Below are positions 17,127 through 25,665 of a stretch of DNA of 64,000 nucleotides, piece after piece; position 1 is the first letter of the stretch; the number at the start of each line of letters is the position of its first letter. The stretch comes from Methylophilus sp. 42. Lineage in GTDB: Bacteria > Pseudomonadota > Gammaproteobacteria > Burkholderiales > Methylophilaceae. The notes under the pieces are model-generated. The model was not told where the DNA came from, searched no databases, and worked only from the letters and a program-made list of their open reading frames with translations. The position numbers were made by a program, and so were the translations under genes. The stretch is taken from assembly GCF_000384155.1 (NCBI RefSeq), contig NZ_KB913031.1, forward strand, positions 1,612,001 through 1,676,000, given 5' to 3'.

Positions 17127-18317
17127 ATGAATCCAAATTTAAACCTACTTCAGCCCTATCCGTTTCAACGCTTGCGCGATCTGTTTCAAGGCCTGACGCC
17201 TAACCCGGCGTTTAGTCCTGTCAACCTGTCGATCGGCGAGCCTAAACACGCCACGCCGAGTATCATTAGTGACGCACTCGCCAGTAATCTGGGGGGATTG
17301 GCCAGCTATCCTACCACAATCGGTGTACCGGCCTTGCGTGAAGCGATTAATCAATGGCTGCAACGTCGCTACAACATTCCCGCCCTCAATATCGATAAAG
17401 CGATTTTGCCGGTGAATGGCAGCCGCGAGGCCTTGTTTGCCTTTGCGCAGGCAGTCATTGATACCAGCGTTGCACAACAGCCAGTAGTGATTTCACCCAA
17501 CCCGTTTTACCAGATTTATGAAGGTGCGGCCTTTTTAGCCGGTGCGCAGCCCTACTTTATCAACACCACGCCAGACAATGACTTTGTGATGGACCTGACA
17601 CAAGTACCGGTCGATATCCTCAAGCGTACCCAATTGGTGTTTGTATGCAGCCCAGGTAACCCATCGGGCAAGGTCATGGATATTCAGGCCTGGAAAACCC
17701 TGTTTGAGCTGTCCGACCAATACGGTTTTGTGATTGCGTCAGATGAGTGTTATTCAGAGATCTATTTTGATGAGAATAATCCACCGGTTGGCGCATTGCA
17801 GGCAGCACATCAGCTAGGTCGCGACTTTAGCCGTGTCGTCATGTTCAGCTCACTCTCCAAACGCTCGAATGTGCCTGGCATGCGTTCTGGCTTTGTCGCA
17901 GGCGATGCAGATATTGTTGAGAAATTTGCCTTGTATCGCACCTACCACGGCTGCGCCATGAACCCGGCAGTGCAAGCTGCCAGTGTAGTGGCCTGGAATG
18001 ACGAAGCACATGTGATTCATAACCGTGCTTTATACAGCGAGAAGTTCAGCACGGTCACACCACTGCTGCAACAAGTCTGGCCACACACGCAGTTGCCAGA
18101 TGCGGCATTTTATTTATGGATTAACATACAAAAAGACGACACCGTTGTTGCCAGGCAGTTGTATCAGGAGTTGAATATTACGGTGTTGCCAGGCTCTTTT
18201 CTGGCGCGTGAAGCGCATGGCCTCAACCCCGGCAAAGGCTTTATTCGTATGGCGCTGGTGGCGTCGACTGAAGAAACGATTGCCGCCGCCCAAAGAATAA
18301 AGGACTACCTCAAGTAA
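17127..18317 (+). CDS. dapC: Succinyldiaminopimelate aminotransferase DapC
   Basis: This encodes 396 residues, a fold-type I PLP aminotransferase. The start MNPNLNLLQPYPFQRL is typical of proteobacterial DapC. SIGEPKHATP binds the substrate carboxylate, NPSGK is the conserved turn, DECYSEIYF carries the PLP-binding Asp and Tyr, and the Schiff-base lysine is Lys245 in SSLSKRSNVPGMRSGF. The enzyme makes N-succinyl-LL-diaminopimelate precursor in lysine and peptidoglycan synthesis. It is monocistronic, with its own promoter and a terminator at 18335-18369. No N-succinyltransferase gene (dapD) is nearby in the window. Confidence 0.93.
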   Translation: MNPNLNLLQPYPFQRLRDLFQGLTPNPAFSPVNLSIGEPKHATPSIISDALASNLGGLASYPTTIGVPALREAINQWLQRRYNIPALNIDKAILPVNGSREALFAFAQAVIDTSVAQQPVVISPNPFYQIYEGAAFLAGAQPYFINTTPDNDFVMDLTQVPVDILKRTQLVFVCSPGNPSGKVMDIQAWKTLFELSDQYGFVIASDECYSEIYFDENNPPVGALQAAHQLGRDFSRVVMFSSLSKRSNVPGMRSGFVAGDADIVEKFALYRTYHGCAMNPAVQAASVVAWNDEAHVIHNRALYSEKFSTVTPLLQQVWPHTQLPDAAFYLWINIQKDDTVVARQLYQELNITVLPGSFLAREAHGLNPGKGFIRMALVASTEETIAAAQRIKDYLK

Positions 18318-18334
18318 TAAACATGTATTAAAAC

Positions 18335-18369
18335 AAAAAAGCCGGTTGCAAATGCAAACCGGCTTTTTT
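18335..18369. terminator. Bidirectional rho-independent terminator
   Basis: GCCGGTT-GCA pairs with TGC-AACCGGC, with one bulged base, between A6 and T7 runs. It ends dapC (plus) and the PEP-CTERM pair (minus). Confidence 0.88.
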
Positions 18370-18383
18370 ATGACAAGCAAAAA

Positions 18384-18899
18384 TTAAGCAAATTTTCTGC
18401 GAGCAATCAAACCAATGATACCCAAACCAACCAGCATCAGTGCATTAGACTCTGGTTCTGGCACTGGCACTGTTTCGTGTGCAGTAAACGTCAGTTTATT
18501 TGACAGGGTAACGTTTAACGCACCTGGATTAAACTTGAACACATAATCATTGCCAGCGGCAAGATCAATAAACGTAAACGTTGTCGTCGCACCGAAGGTT
18601 AACAGTGGAATATTGTAGGATGTGATTAAAGTATTTGAAGAGTTATACAGGCTGAAAGTAGAGCCAACACCGATACCCAGCAACGCTTTAAAGTCTACAG
18701 TGACCGTAGAGTCGGAGCTCAAGTCAAAGGTGTATAGGTCTGGCAACCAAAAGGCACCAACCTGTAACAAAGACTGATCAACCACTGGACCTGCATTCAA
18801 GTCAGCCAGATCAGTCACGTTTGTGGTCGCAAACGCCTGATGTGAGAAACTGATGGCAGAGATTAATGCCATAGATCCCAATACATTAGATACTTTCAT
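18384..18899 (-). CDS. PEP-CTERM sorting-domain protein
   Basis: This encodes 171 residues. A signal peptide (about 1-24, ending QAFA) precedes a beta-rich domain with LYTFDLSSDSTVTVDF and FKFNPGALNVTLSNKLTF. The C-terminus is a textbook PEP-CTERM signal: PVPEPES, a hydrophobic helix, then ARRKFA. It is a probable substrate of exosortase XrtB. GGAG lies five bases before the ATG. It is 37 bp downstream of the sister gene at 18937 and surely co-transcribed with it. Confidence 0.9.
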   Translation of the reverse strand: MKVSNVLGSMALISAISFSHQAFATTNVTDLADLNAGPVVDQSLLQVGAFWLPDLYTFDLSSDSTVTVDFKALLGIGVGSTFSLYNSSNTLITSYNIPLLTFGATTTFTFIDLAAGNDYVFKFNPGALNVTLSNKLTFTAHETVPVPEPESNALMLVGLGIIGLIARRKFA

Positions 18900-18936
18900 A
18901 CCTACTCCTCAATTAAAAAAACAAGAAAACTTTTAA

Positions 18937-19425
18937 TTAAGCAGAATGTGATTTACGCAAAGACACCAGACCCATCATGGTCAGGCCAACCAGCATTAAC
19001 AAGCCCAGATCTGGCTCAGGTACTGGGGTAGTCACATTAAAGCTCAAGAAATATTGTCCGCCGCTAAAACCATCAGCCGTGCCAGAGACACGTAATTGGT
19101 AAGCACCTGGCGTCAGGATCGATGGCGTTGTTAACAAGTTGTTGTCAATATCGTACAGGCCATAAGTAAAAGTGCTATCTACGATATTGTAGGCAGCGTC
19201 AGGCATTTCAGTAATAAAGTAAGAAAGTGAGGCTGGTACTTGAAGGTCAAGATCAAACACATCATTAAATGTGAAGCCGCCAATCACACCTGCATCGCGG
19301 TTAACAACACCTAGCAGATCTGTGGTGCCATAACTCAAAGTCACATTGGTCGCTTGCGCATAACCAGTGAAGGCAATCATTGCCGCGGTGACAATTGATA
19401 ATTTTTTCAGCCAATGCATGAACAT
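18937..19425 (-). CDS. PEP-CTERM sorting-domain protein, FxDxF type
   Basis: This encodes 162 residues. A signal peptide ends near YAQA (about residue 25). FTFNDVFDLDL resembles the FxDxF motif, and the FFLSFNV-like C-terminal strand (QYFLSFNVTTPVPEPD) matches the design of the protein at 8559-9074. The C-terminus is PVPEPD, a hydrophobic helix and the basic tail LRKSHSA. It is first in a two-gene unit whose upstream region holds two minus-strand sequences with sigma-54 spacing. GAGGAG precedes the ATG. Confidence 0.9.
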   Translation of the reverse strand: MFMHWLKKLSIVTAAMIAFTGYAQATNVTLSYGTTDLLGVVNRDAGVIGGFTFNDVFDLDLQVPASLSYFITEMPDAAYNIVDSTFTYGLYDIDNNLLTTPSILTPGAYQLRVSGTADGFSGGQYFLSFNVTTPVPEPDLGLLMLVGLTMMGLVSLRKSHSA

Positions 19426-19554
19426 GGTAATTCTCCTCAGTACAGTTAATTATTAGCCATCTTATTATTTAATACGGCTATTTTATATAGCCCATATTGG
19501 CCAATTACTTCATTTTTATTTATTTGTTGTTTATCTTTTTTTTGGTTATTTCTA

Positions 19555-19570
19555 AGCAAAAAGCAGACCA
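19555..19570 (-). promoter_or_regulatory. Putative sigma-54 (RpoN) promoter of the PEP-CTERM pair
   Basis: On the minus strand this reads TGGTCTGCTTTTTGCT: the GG and GC pairs are exactly 12 bp apart and the -12 half is a full TTGCT. It lies about 130 bp upstream of the start at 19425. PEP-CTERM genes in other betaproteobacteria are known to depend on RpoN with PrsK/PrsR. Confidence 0.55.
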
Positions 19571-19645
19571 GCGCAAGTGAAATCGTTTAACAGGCTGATT
19601 TTATTAGTATTTTTACGCTTGTAACAATAAGCCAACTAGGATGGA

Positions 19646-19661
19646 TGCATGAATTGCACCA
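19646..19661 (-). promoter_or_regulatory. Second putative sigma-54 promoter
   Basis: On the minus strand this reads TGGTGCAATTCATGCA, again with GG and GC 12 bp apart. It is a poorer match at -12 (ATGCA) and would give a leader of about 210 bases, so it is less likely than the site at 19555. Confidence 0.3.
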
Positions 19662-19787
19662 CTTTTCAGAACGAAATGTTTGTAATGCACCATTTCAATG
19701 CGTCTATTTTACTCGCGTCTTGGGGAAAGTAGTAAAGAAATTTGTCAGAAATATGACAGCATCATGAATGCTTTACAGGGGTAGGCA

Positions 19788-19821
19788 TTCATTCTTGGAT
19801 GTTTAAACATCCAAGAATGAA
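19788..19821. repeat. 34-bp perfect palindrome downstream of galE
   Basis: Two 17-base arms (TTCATTCTTGGATGTTT and its complement) meet without a spacer at the centre TTTAAA. It begins ten bases after the galE stop on the minus strand. In RNA it would form a long hairpin but is not followed by a T-run, so it is not a standard terminator; it may stabilise the 3' end or bind a dimeric protein. Confidence 0.8.
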
Positions 19822-19831
19822 AGTTACTGGA

Positions 19832-20800
19832 CTATTGTTTTTGCTCCCATTGCCATGCATGCGTCACAATGGTGTCCAGCGCAGTATAGGTCGGTTGCCA
19901 CGCCAATATGCTTCTGGCACGCTTGGCATCAGCCACCAGTCTGGCTGGATCCCCTTCACGTCTTGGGCCGTTAATCACCGTGACCTGTTTGCCTGATACC
20001 TTCTGCACGGCATCAATTACTTCTTGCACCGAAAAACCTGAACCATTTCCCAGATTAAAGCGGTCGCTAGCACCGCCTTTATTTAAGTATTCCAATGCTG
20101 CCAAGTGCGCAGCGCATAAATCCACAATATGGATATAGTCGCGAATGCAGGTACCATCGGGGGTGTCGTAATCACGGCCAAATACCTGGATATTTTCGCG
20201 CCGACCGGAAGCTGCCTGCAGAATTAAAGGAATCAAGTGGGTTTCCGGATCATGACGCTCCCCCAATTGCCCCTCAGGGTCGGCCCCAGCCGCATTAAAG
20301 TAACGCAAGCATACCGAGCGCAGATCAAATGCTTTCTCATAGTCGGCCAGCACTTGTTCTATCATCCACTTTGACCGCCCATAAGGATTCAATGGGCGAT
20401 TAGGATGTGCTTCATCAATAGGCACGTAATCTGGCTCGCCAAATACTGCCGCAGTCGATGAGAAAATGAATTTCTTCACTTCAAATTGTAACATGGCATC
20501 TAGCAGGTTCAGCGTATTGGTCACATTGTTACGGTAGTAGATATCTGGCTTGCGCACGGACTCACCTACCTGGATATAAGAGGCAAAATGCATAACCGCC
20601 TCTGGCTGATGCTGCTTAAATACTTGGGCCAGGCATGCTGGGTCTGCCAAATCACCCTCAACAAAGGTGCCACCTAGCACCGCATCGCGGTGACCACTGG
20701 ACAAATTATCCAGTGTGATCACCTCGTGGCCGGCGCCCAGCAACATTTTGACCATATGTGAGCCAATATAACCTGCCCCACCTACTACTAGAACTCGCAT
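19832..20800 (-). CDS. galE: UDP-glucose 4-epimerase
   Basis: This encodes 322 residues, an extended SDR. The NAD motif is VGGAGYIGSHMVKML at the N-terminus, the catalytic Ser-Ser-Thr is in FSSTAAVFGEP and the YxxxK in NPYGRSKWMIEQ; RYFNAAGADPEG and DGTCIRDYIHI are GalE hallmarks. It interconverts UDP-glucose and UDP-galactose (or the N-acetyl forms), supplying donors for the exopolysaccharide. It lies 69 bp after the WecG-like gene on the same strand and is probably co-transcribed with it. Confidence 0.93.
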   Translation of the reverse strand: MRVLVVGGAGYIGSHMVKMLLGAGHEVITLDNLSSGHRDAVLGGTFVEGDLADPACLAQVFKQHQPEAVMHFASYIQVGESVRKPDIYYRNNVTNTLNLLDAMLQFEVKKFIFSSTAAVFGEPDYVPIDEAHPNRPLNPYGRSKWMIEQVLADYEKAFDLRSVCLRYFNAAGADPEGQLGERHDPETHLIPLILQAASGRRENIQVFGRDYDTPDGTCIRDYIHIVDLCAAHLAALEYLNKGGASDRFNLGNGSGFSVQEVIDAVQKVSGKQVTVINGPRREGDPARLVADAKRARSILAWQPTYTALDTIVTHAWQWEQKQ

Positions 20801-20869
20801 TGTTGAATCCTTTCAGATGCTGCTATTTAATAAACTGTTTAAAAAATCTCAAGTTAGCCTAGAGTGTTT

Positions 20870-21631
20870 TTACTTGCTTTCTTTGAATGCAATATATAAA
20901 AATTGGATGATATCTACTGAATATCTTTTCAATAGTCTTTTGGGCTCCTGGCACAACCTGAATAGCCACTCCAAGCGTAGCTTTTGTATTACGATGGGTG
21001 CGCGAATCTTATTGCCTGACCAAAAATCGAAGAGTGCGCCAACGCCGAAAATGTAAGAAGCATTGAGTTGGCTCTGATTTGTCAAAATCCACTTCTCTTG
21101 CATTGGATTACCCATCGCAACAAGTAGAATATCTGTACCTGCGGTATTAATCGTGCCCACAATTTCATCATTGTCTTGATGGTCAAAATAGCCGTCTCTC
21201 ACACCTACAACTTGGTGCCGTGGAAAACGTAAAGCAATATATTCTTTTGCTTTCAAAACTACTTCTGGTTTGGCGCCAAGCAGGAAAATATTTAACTGTT
21301 CAGGATGATGTGATAAGAAAAAAGGCGAAAAGTCCGTACCATTTAAATTATCGCTAAATGTTTTTCCATGTACGAGTTTGGACGCTATATTTAAGGCAAT
21401 ACCGTCATTGGCAATTAATACATTTTCAATATCAGGGGTTGATGCCTGAAATAGCGCACGACAGTTGACAATGAAGTTGCTATTAGCAAATAGTAATATC
21501 GTTTTTTTTGATTGCTGTCGACGCTGCTGCAATATTTTAAGTAAATGCTCTGAGGTCGTGCTTAGAATTGAAACGCCAGCGATATTAATTAAATCAGTTG
21601 AGGTTTCTGCCTCACGATGAGAATGAGTCAT
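20870..21631 (-). CDS. WecG/TagA/CpsF family glycosyltransferase
   Basis: This encodes 253 residues. The family signatures are visible: ANSNFIVNCRALFQ, NDGIALNIASKLVHG, NGTDFSPFFL, IFLLGAKPEVVLKAKEYI, LLVAMGNPMQEKWI and IFGVGALFDFWSGNKIRAP. Members transfer N-acetylmannosamine-type sugars (often ManNAcA) to a polyprenyl-linked acceptor at the membrane surface. Here it probably adds one sugar of the exopolysaccharide repeat. It is followed by galE on the same strand and is divergent from the GMC oxidoreductase gene. Confidence 0.9.
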   Translation of the reverse strand: MTHSHREAETSTDLINIAGVSILSTTSEHLLKILQQRRQQSKKTILLFANSNFIVNCRALFQASTPDIENVLIANDGIALNIASKLVHGKTFSDNLNGTDFSPFFLSHHPEQLNIFLLGAKPEVVLKAKEYIALRFPRHQVVGVRDGYFDHQDNDEIVGTINTAGTDILLVAMGNPMQEKWILTNQSQLNASYIFGVGALFDFWSGNKIRAPIVIQKLRLEWLFRLCQEPKRLLKRYSVDIIQFLYIAFKESK

Positions 21632-21810
21632 GAATTACTTTCGGGCAGTTGGTCAGTGTTAGATGGCATTCGGCCACCACCCCATTGGCATTATTTAATA
21701 GTTTTAAAGTGTATTTTTGCGATTCTACACCAGAAAATATTCAGTTTCGTCAGAAGACTATCATTTAAAATAGCACGATAAAATGTATTTTTCGTTAAAA
21801 AACTGCGGGG

Positions 21811-21826
21811 TGGAAAAAATGCCGCA
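21811..21826 (+). promoter_or_regulatory. Weak candidate sigma-54 promoter of the GMC gene
   Basis: TGGAAAAAATGCCGCA has GG and GC 12 bp apart and lies about 73 bp before the ATG at 21899, but it lacks the CAC after GG and the TT before GC. It is listed because two better matches occur in the same region. Confidence 0.25.
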
Positions 21827-21898
21827 TTATGTTGTATGCTTGTGCTAGTTAGTCTGCTTTGTACTCTGCAGATGTTCAGCTAGATTGGTTATACAGCA

Positions 21899-23578
21899 AT
21901 GATAAAAAACATCTCCGAAATTCCCTCCGATACACAGCTTGAAGCTGATGTTTGCATTATAGGTTCTGGTGCTGCTGGGCTAGCTGTAGCACTTTCACTT
22001 GCTGGCCGTGGGCTCAAGATTATTTTACTAGAATCTGGTACAGAAGTATTTTCTAAAAAAACGCAGAAACTATATGCCGGTGAATTGGCTGATGAAAAGC
22101 TACACAGCCCGCCTGATAAATACCGACATCGACGCTTCGGAGGTTCCACCGCTATTTGGGGCGGGCGTTGCATGCCATTTGACCCTATTGATTTTAAGCA
22201 ACGTGATTACATCCCGCAAAGTGGCTGGCCTATCACCCATGCCGATTTGGCGCCCTACTTTCCTGTTGCCAATAGATTACTTGAGGCCGGTGAGTATGCT
22301 TACGATGCAGACACAGTATTTGGCATAAACAAGCCTATGTTTCAAGGCTTCGCCAGTGATATCTTAATGACCAATAACATGGAGCGATTTTCATGTCCAA
22401 CCAACGTCGGTAGTCGCTATCGTCAACGATTGTCACTGGCAGATGATATTCAAGTAATCTTGGGGGCAAACTGTACTGGCATTAGACTCAATACTACTGC
22501 CGACCACGTTGATCATCTGGATGTCGCTAGTCTGGATGGTAAAAAAATGGCAGTTAAAGCCAAACAAATAGTAGTAGCAACAGGAGGCATTGAGGTTGCT
22601 CGACTGCTATTAGCATCAAATGATATTTGCAAAACTGGCATAGGTAACCAGCAAGATCTGGTGGGGCGCTATTATCAGTGCCATATTGCAGGCAATCTAG
22701 GCAAACTAACTATTTTAGGGCCTACATCAAATGTGAGGCATGGCTATGAGGTCTCTGCTGAAGGTATTTATTGTCGACGACGGCTTTCTCTTACCGAGGA
22801 AACTCAACAAAAAATAAAAGCAGGCAACATGGTTGCCAGGTTGCACTTCCCCAAAATCGTTGACCCCTCACATAAGGTTGGTGTTTTATCAGGACTGTTC
22901 CTAGCTAAAAATTTTATTAGTTACGAATATGGAAAGCGTCTCAAAGATGGCCAGGCATCTTTGAGTACATACTTAAAGCATTTTTCTAATATCATTTTAG
23001 ATCCCATTGATACATTTAGGTTTCTGTATCACTGGCTGACTAAGCGGACATTAGCAAAGCGCAAATTCCCCTCTGTCATTCTAAGTAATAAAAGTAACCA
23101 GTTCACTTTAGAAATTCATAGTGAGCAGTACCCAAACCCTGATAGTCGCATCACTTTAATTGATGAATGCGACGCACTTGGAATGCCGCGCGTGAAGGTT
23201 GATTGGCGATATTTACCTGCTGATATTGAGTCTGTACGTCGCTCATTGGATGTATTTGTTGAGGAATTCAGGAAAAGTGGCGTCGGTAACTTTGAATTCG
23301 ATGCCTCAAAATTGGAAGAAGATTTGACTCGATTCGGTGCCTACGGCGGTCATCATATTGGCACTGCCAGAATGGGCAAAGATCCAGAAACTTCAGTGGT
23401 GGATGCTAACTGTAAGGTGCATCATGTAGATAATCTTTATATCGCCAGTTCAGCAGTTTTCCCGACCAGTGGCCAGGCCAACCCAACACTTACAATTGCT
23501 GCACTTAGCCTGCGGCTGGCAGATCATCTCGCGCAAAAAATGCAGGCGCCCTGTCAATCAAAGCACGTGGTTATTTGA
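21899..23578 (+). CDS. GMC-family FAD-dependent oxidoreductase
   Basis: This encodes 559 residues. The N-terminal FAD motif is VCIIGSGAAGLAVALSL with a Glu about 20 residues on (LLESGTE). RFGGSTAIWGGRCMPF follows, and the C-terminal GMC domain has GGHHIGTARMGKDPETSVVDANCKVH and SSAVFPTSGQANPTLTIAAL. The His in GGHHIG is the likely catalytic base. Members oxidise alcohols and sugars; the substrate here is unknown. It is followed after 10 bp by an SDR and then an acyltransferase, forming a small plus-strand unit at the edge of the polysaccharide region, so it may oxidise a sugar precursor or residue. Confidence 0.87.
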   Translation: MIKNISEIPSDTQLEADVCIIGSGAAGLAVALSLAGRGLKIILLESGTEVFSKKTQKLYAGELADEKLHSPPDKYRHRRFGGSTAIWGGRCMPFDPIDFKQRDYIPQSGWPITHADLAPYFPVANRLLEAGEYAYDADTVFGINKPMFQGFASDILMTNNMERFSCPTNVGSRYRQRLSLADDIQVILGANCTGIRLNTTADHVDHLDVASLDGKKMAVKAKQIVVATGGIEVARLLLASNDICKTGIGNQQDLVGRYYQCHIAGNLGKLTILGPTSNVRHGYEVSAEGIYCRRRLSLTEETQQKIKAGNMVARLHFPKIVDPSHKVGVLSGLFLAKNFISYEYGKRLKDGQASLSTYLKHFSNIILDPIDTFRFLYHWLTKRTLAKRKFPSVILSNKSNQFTLEIHSEQYPNPDSRITLIDECDALGMPRVKVDWRYLPADIESVRRSLDVFVEEFRKSGVGNFEFDASKLEEDLTRFGAYGGHHIGTARMGKDPETSVVDANCKVHHVDNLYIASSAVFPTSGQANPTLTIAALSLRLADHLAQKMQAPCQSKHVVI

Positions 23579-23588
23579 GGTAATGTAA

Positions 23589-24560
23589 ATGAAAGTATTG
23601 ATTCTTGGTGCGACCGGTCACGTTGGTAGTCGCTTAGTTACGCATCTCAATCGGCAAGGTTACGAAACAATAGCCGCATCCAGAGGGCGTTTAAATACGA
23701 ACATTCCAGGGCGTATCACGCTTGATAGTTTAAACCTGGAGGCATTGACTCATTACCTCAAAGGCGTTGATGCCGTGGTCAATTGTGTTGCTGGTGATAA
23801 ACACTCAATTGGTAAAGGGGCTGATATCTTGGTACAAGCTGCGATCGTTGCAGGTAAACCAAAGATCATCCACTTGAGTACGATGTCTGTCTATGGCGGT
23901 CATGAGGGGAATATTACTGAATCTCACGCATTTGATCCAACTTACGGCTGGTACGCTGCTGCAAAATGTGAAGCTGAGACTTATATGCAAAAATATGCGG
24001 CGGCTGGCGGGCAAGTTATTTCATTTAGACCTGGATGCGTACATGGGCCTGGTAGCCACCTATGGGTAAGCCGCCCTGCAAACTTGTTAAGAACATATAG
24101 GCTTGGGGATTTAGGTGATGCTGGCGATGGTTGGAGTAACCTAGTGCATGTGGATGATGTCGTGCGTGCCATTCATGTAGGTTTGAAGATATCTAAAAAA
24201 GCGGGGGAGGCGTTGTTTTACAACCTGGCAGCCCCTGATAGCCCGCGATGGAATCAATATTTGTTTGATCTGGCTAATGGTATTGACGCGACGCCGATTA
24301 AACGTATCAGTCGACTGCAACTCAAGCTGGACTCAAAAATACTGAGCCCAGCGATTAAAATTGCACAAATTTTGTGCCGTAAAGCAAGGCGGGATGCTTC
24401 TTGGTTACCAGAACCGCTTCCACCTAGCCTATCCAGACTTTTTGAGCAGCATATTTTTCTGAATGCTGAGAAGTTTAGCAACGAATATGATTTTACTTAC
24501 ATGAGTTATGCACAAAGCCTTCAGGAGTCTATCTCCTGGTATAACGATATTAAGTATTAG
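23589..24560 (+). CDS. NAD(P)-dependent epimerase/dehydratase (extended SDR)
   Basis: This encodes 323 residues. The Rossmann motif is LILGATGHVGSRLVTHL and the active-site Ser and YxxxK are in LSTMSVYGG and GWYAAAKCEAE. FRPGCVHGPGSH and NLVHVDDVVRAI are typical nucleotide-sugar SDR segments. It probably modifies a sugar nucleotide together with the GMC oxidoreductase 10 bp upstream, but the substrate is not clear. GAGGT lies eight bases before the ATG. Confidence 0.85.
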   Translation: MKVLILGATGHVGSRLVTHLNRQGYETIAASRGRLNTNIPGRITLDSLNLEALTHYLKGVDAVVNCVAGDKHSIGKGADILVQAAIVAGKPKIIHLSTMSVYGGHEGNITESHAFDPTYGWYAAAKCEAETYMQKYAAAGGQVISFRPGCVHGPGSHLWVSRPANLLRTYRLGDLGDAGDGWSNLVHVDDVVRAIHVGLKISKKAGEALFYNLAAPDSPRWNQYLFDLANGIDATPIKRISRLQLKLDSKILSPAIKIAQILCRKARRDASWLPEPLPPSLSRLFEQHIFLNAEKFSNEYDFTYMSYAQSLQESISWYNDIKY

Positions 24561-24573
24561 CAACATAGATCAT

Positions 24574-25650
24574 ATGAAAACAGAGACAAATAACAGGTAT
24601 GCTTTTGCAGATGGTCTACGAGGGTTGGCGGCACTCTGGGTAGTCTTTTACCATTTATTTCATGGTGATCATGTGACCCAACTAAGCCTGTTTCTTGGAC
24701 ATTCATTATCTGCCATTATTTTTGAATACGGTAATCTCGGGGTTCCCATATTTTTTGTATTAAGTGGCTTTGTCATGGCTGTGACTACCAACAAAAAAAT
24801 TATGGGTGTTTTGCAATCAGTCAAATTCATGCTTAGAAGATTCATAAGACTTTCCCCACCCTACTATTTTGGGATTATAGTTACCCTGATACTTTTATAC
24901 GTTAAGACCCGCTTTGTAGAGCCAACCATTTCACTTCCAGATATGAAAGCTATTGTTGCCCATGTGTTTTACATGCAAGGGTTTTTAGGTATCAAACAAA
25001 TCAATGTTGTGTACTGGACACTGTGCTATGAAATTCAGTTTTATTTGGTATTTAGCCTAGTGATTTATTTGGCCTCTCGCTTCAGCCAAGACAGCCTTAA
25101 TCATTTTCTTGTATTGATATTCTTCACCATGCCAGGCCTATTATGGCTGGGGCTGGTATCTGAGCTAACTCCCCTGCAAACTTATGCAAGTCACCATCTC
25201 GTCTTTATCAACTATTGGTATGCGTTTAGCGCAGGTGCGGTCGTTGGCTGGTCAATAACCCGTTATAACAGGTTTTATTTTGAAAAATATTTGATGCTAT
25301 TTTATGTAGCAACCATAGCCATTGGATATATCAAAATGGATGCATTCGCAGTTACTGCAGGTTTAACGGCTTTGATTCTACATCTGGCATTATATAAAAA
25401 CAAAATGGATAGCTGGTTAAACTTTAAGCCATTACAGACTCTAGGCTTAATTTCTTACAGTTTATATTTAATACATAATAATCTGCTTGGTATTGTTGCT
25501 CGGCTTATCAGAAAAACGCTAGATACAGGAGTTGTCACAGATCTGATCGTTGCGATAGTATGTACTTTGACTTGCTTGATTTCCGCGTTTTTAATGTATA
25601 TGTATATTGAAAAACCAGTCATCAAGCTTAGCCAAAAGATTAAGTATTAA
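24574..25650 (+). CDS. Acyltransferase family 3 membrane protein (OafA/NodX-like)
   Basis: This encodes 358 residues from the ATG at 24574, just after the SDR stop; an upstream ATG at 24508 lies inside the SDR gene. The family start DGLRGLAALWVVFYHLFHG carries the conserved Arg and His, followed by FFVLSGFVMA and RRFIRLSPPYYFG. About ten membrane helices are visible. Such enzymes move acetyl or other acyl groups to sugars across the inner membrane. It is the first of three family members in the window, so the exopolysaccharide is probably acylated at more than one position. Confidence 0.87.
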   Translation: MKTETNNRYAFADGLRGLAALWVVFYHLFHGDHVTQLSLFLGHSLSAIIFEYGNLGVPIFFVLSGFVMAVTTNKKIMGVLQSVKFMLRRFIRLSPPYYFGIIVTLILLYVKTRFVEPTISLPDMKAIVAHVFYMQGFLGIKQINVVYWTLCYEIQFYLVFSLVIYLASRFSQDSLNHFLVLIFFTMPGLLWLGLVSELTPLQTYASHHLVFINYWYAFSAGAVVGWSITRYNRFYFEKYLMLFYVATIAIGYIKMDAFAVTAGLTALILHLALYKNKMDSWLNFKPLQTLGLISYSLYLIHNNLLGIVARLIRKTLDTGVVTDLIVAIVCTLTCLISAFLMYMYIEKPVIKLSQKIKY

Positions 25651-25665
25651 GTAGCCTCAGAAGGT

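Larger units (their letters stand above)
19426..19831. other. Regulatory intergenic region upstream of the PEP-CTERM pair
   Basis: This 406-base gap has no gene. From right to left (the direction of the PEP-CTERM pair) it holds a 34-bp palindrome (19788-19821), an inverted repeat TGTCA-N6-TGACA (19743-19758) that could be an activator site, and two -24/-12-like sequences (19646-19661 and 19555-19570). The stretch 19443-19555 is very AT-rich. Confidence 0.6.
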
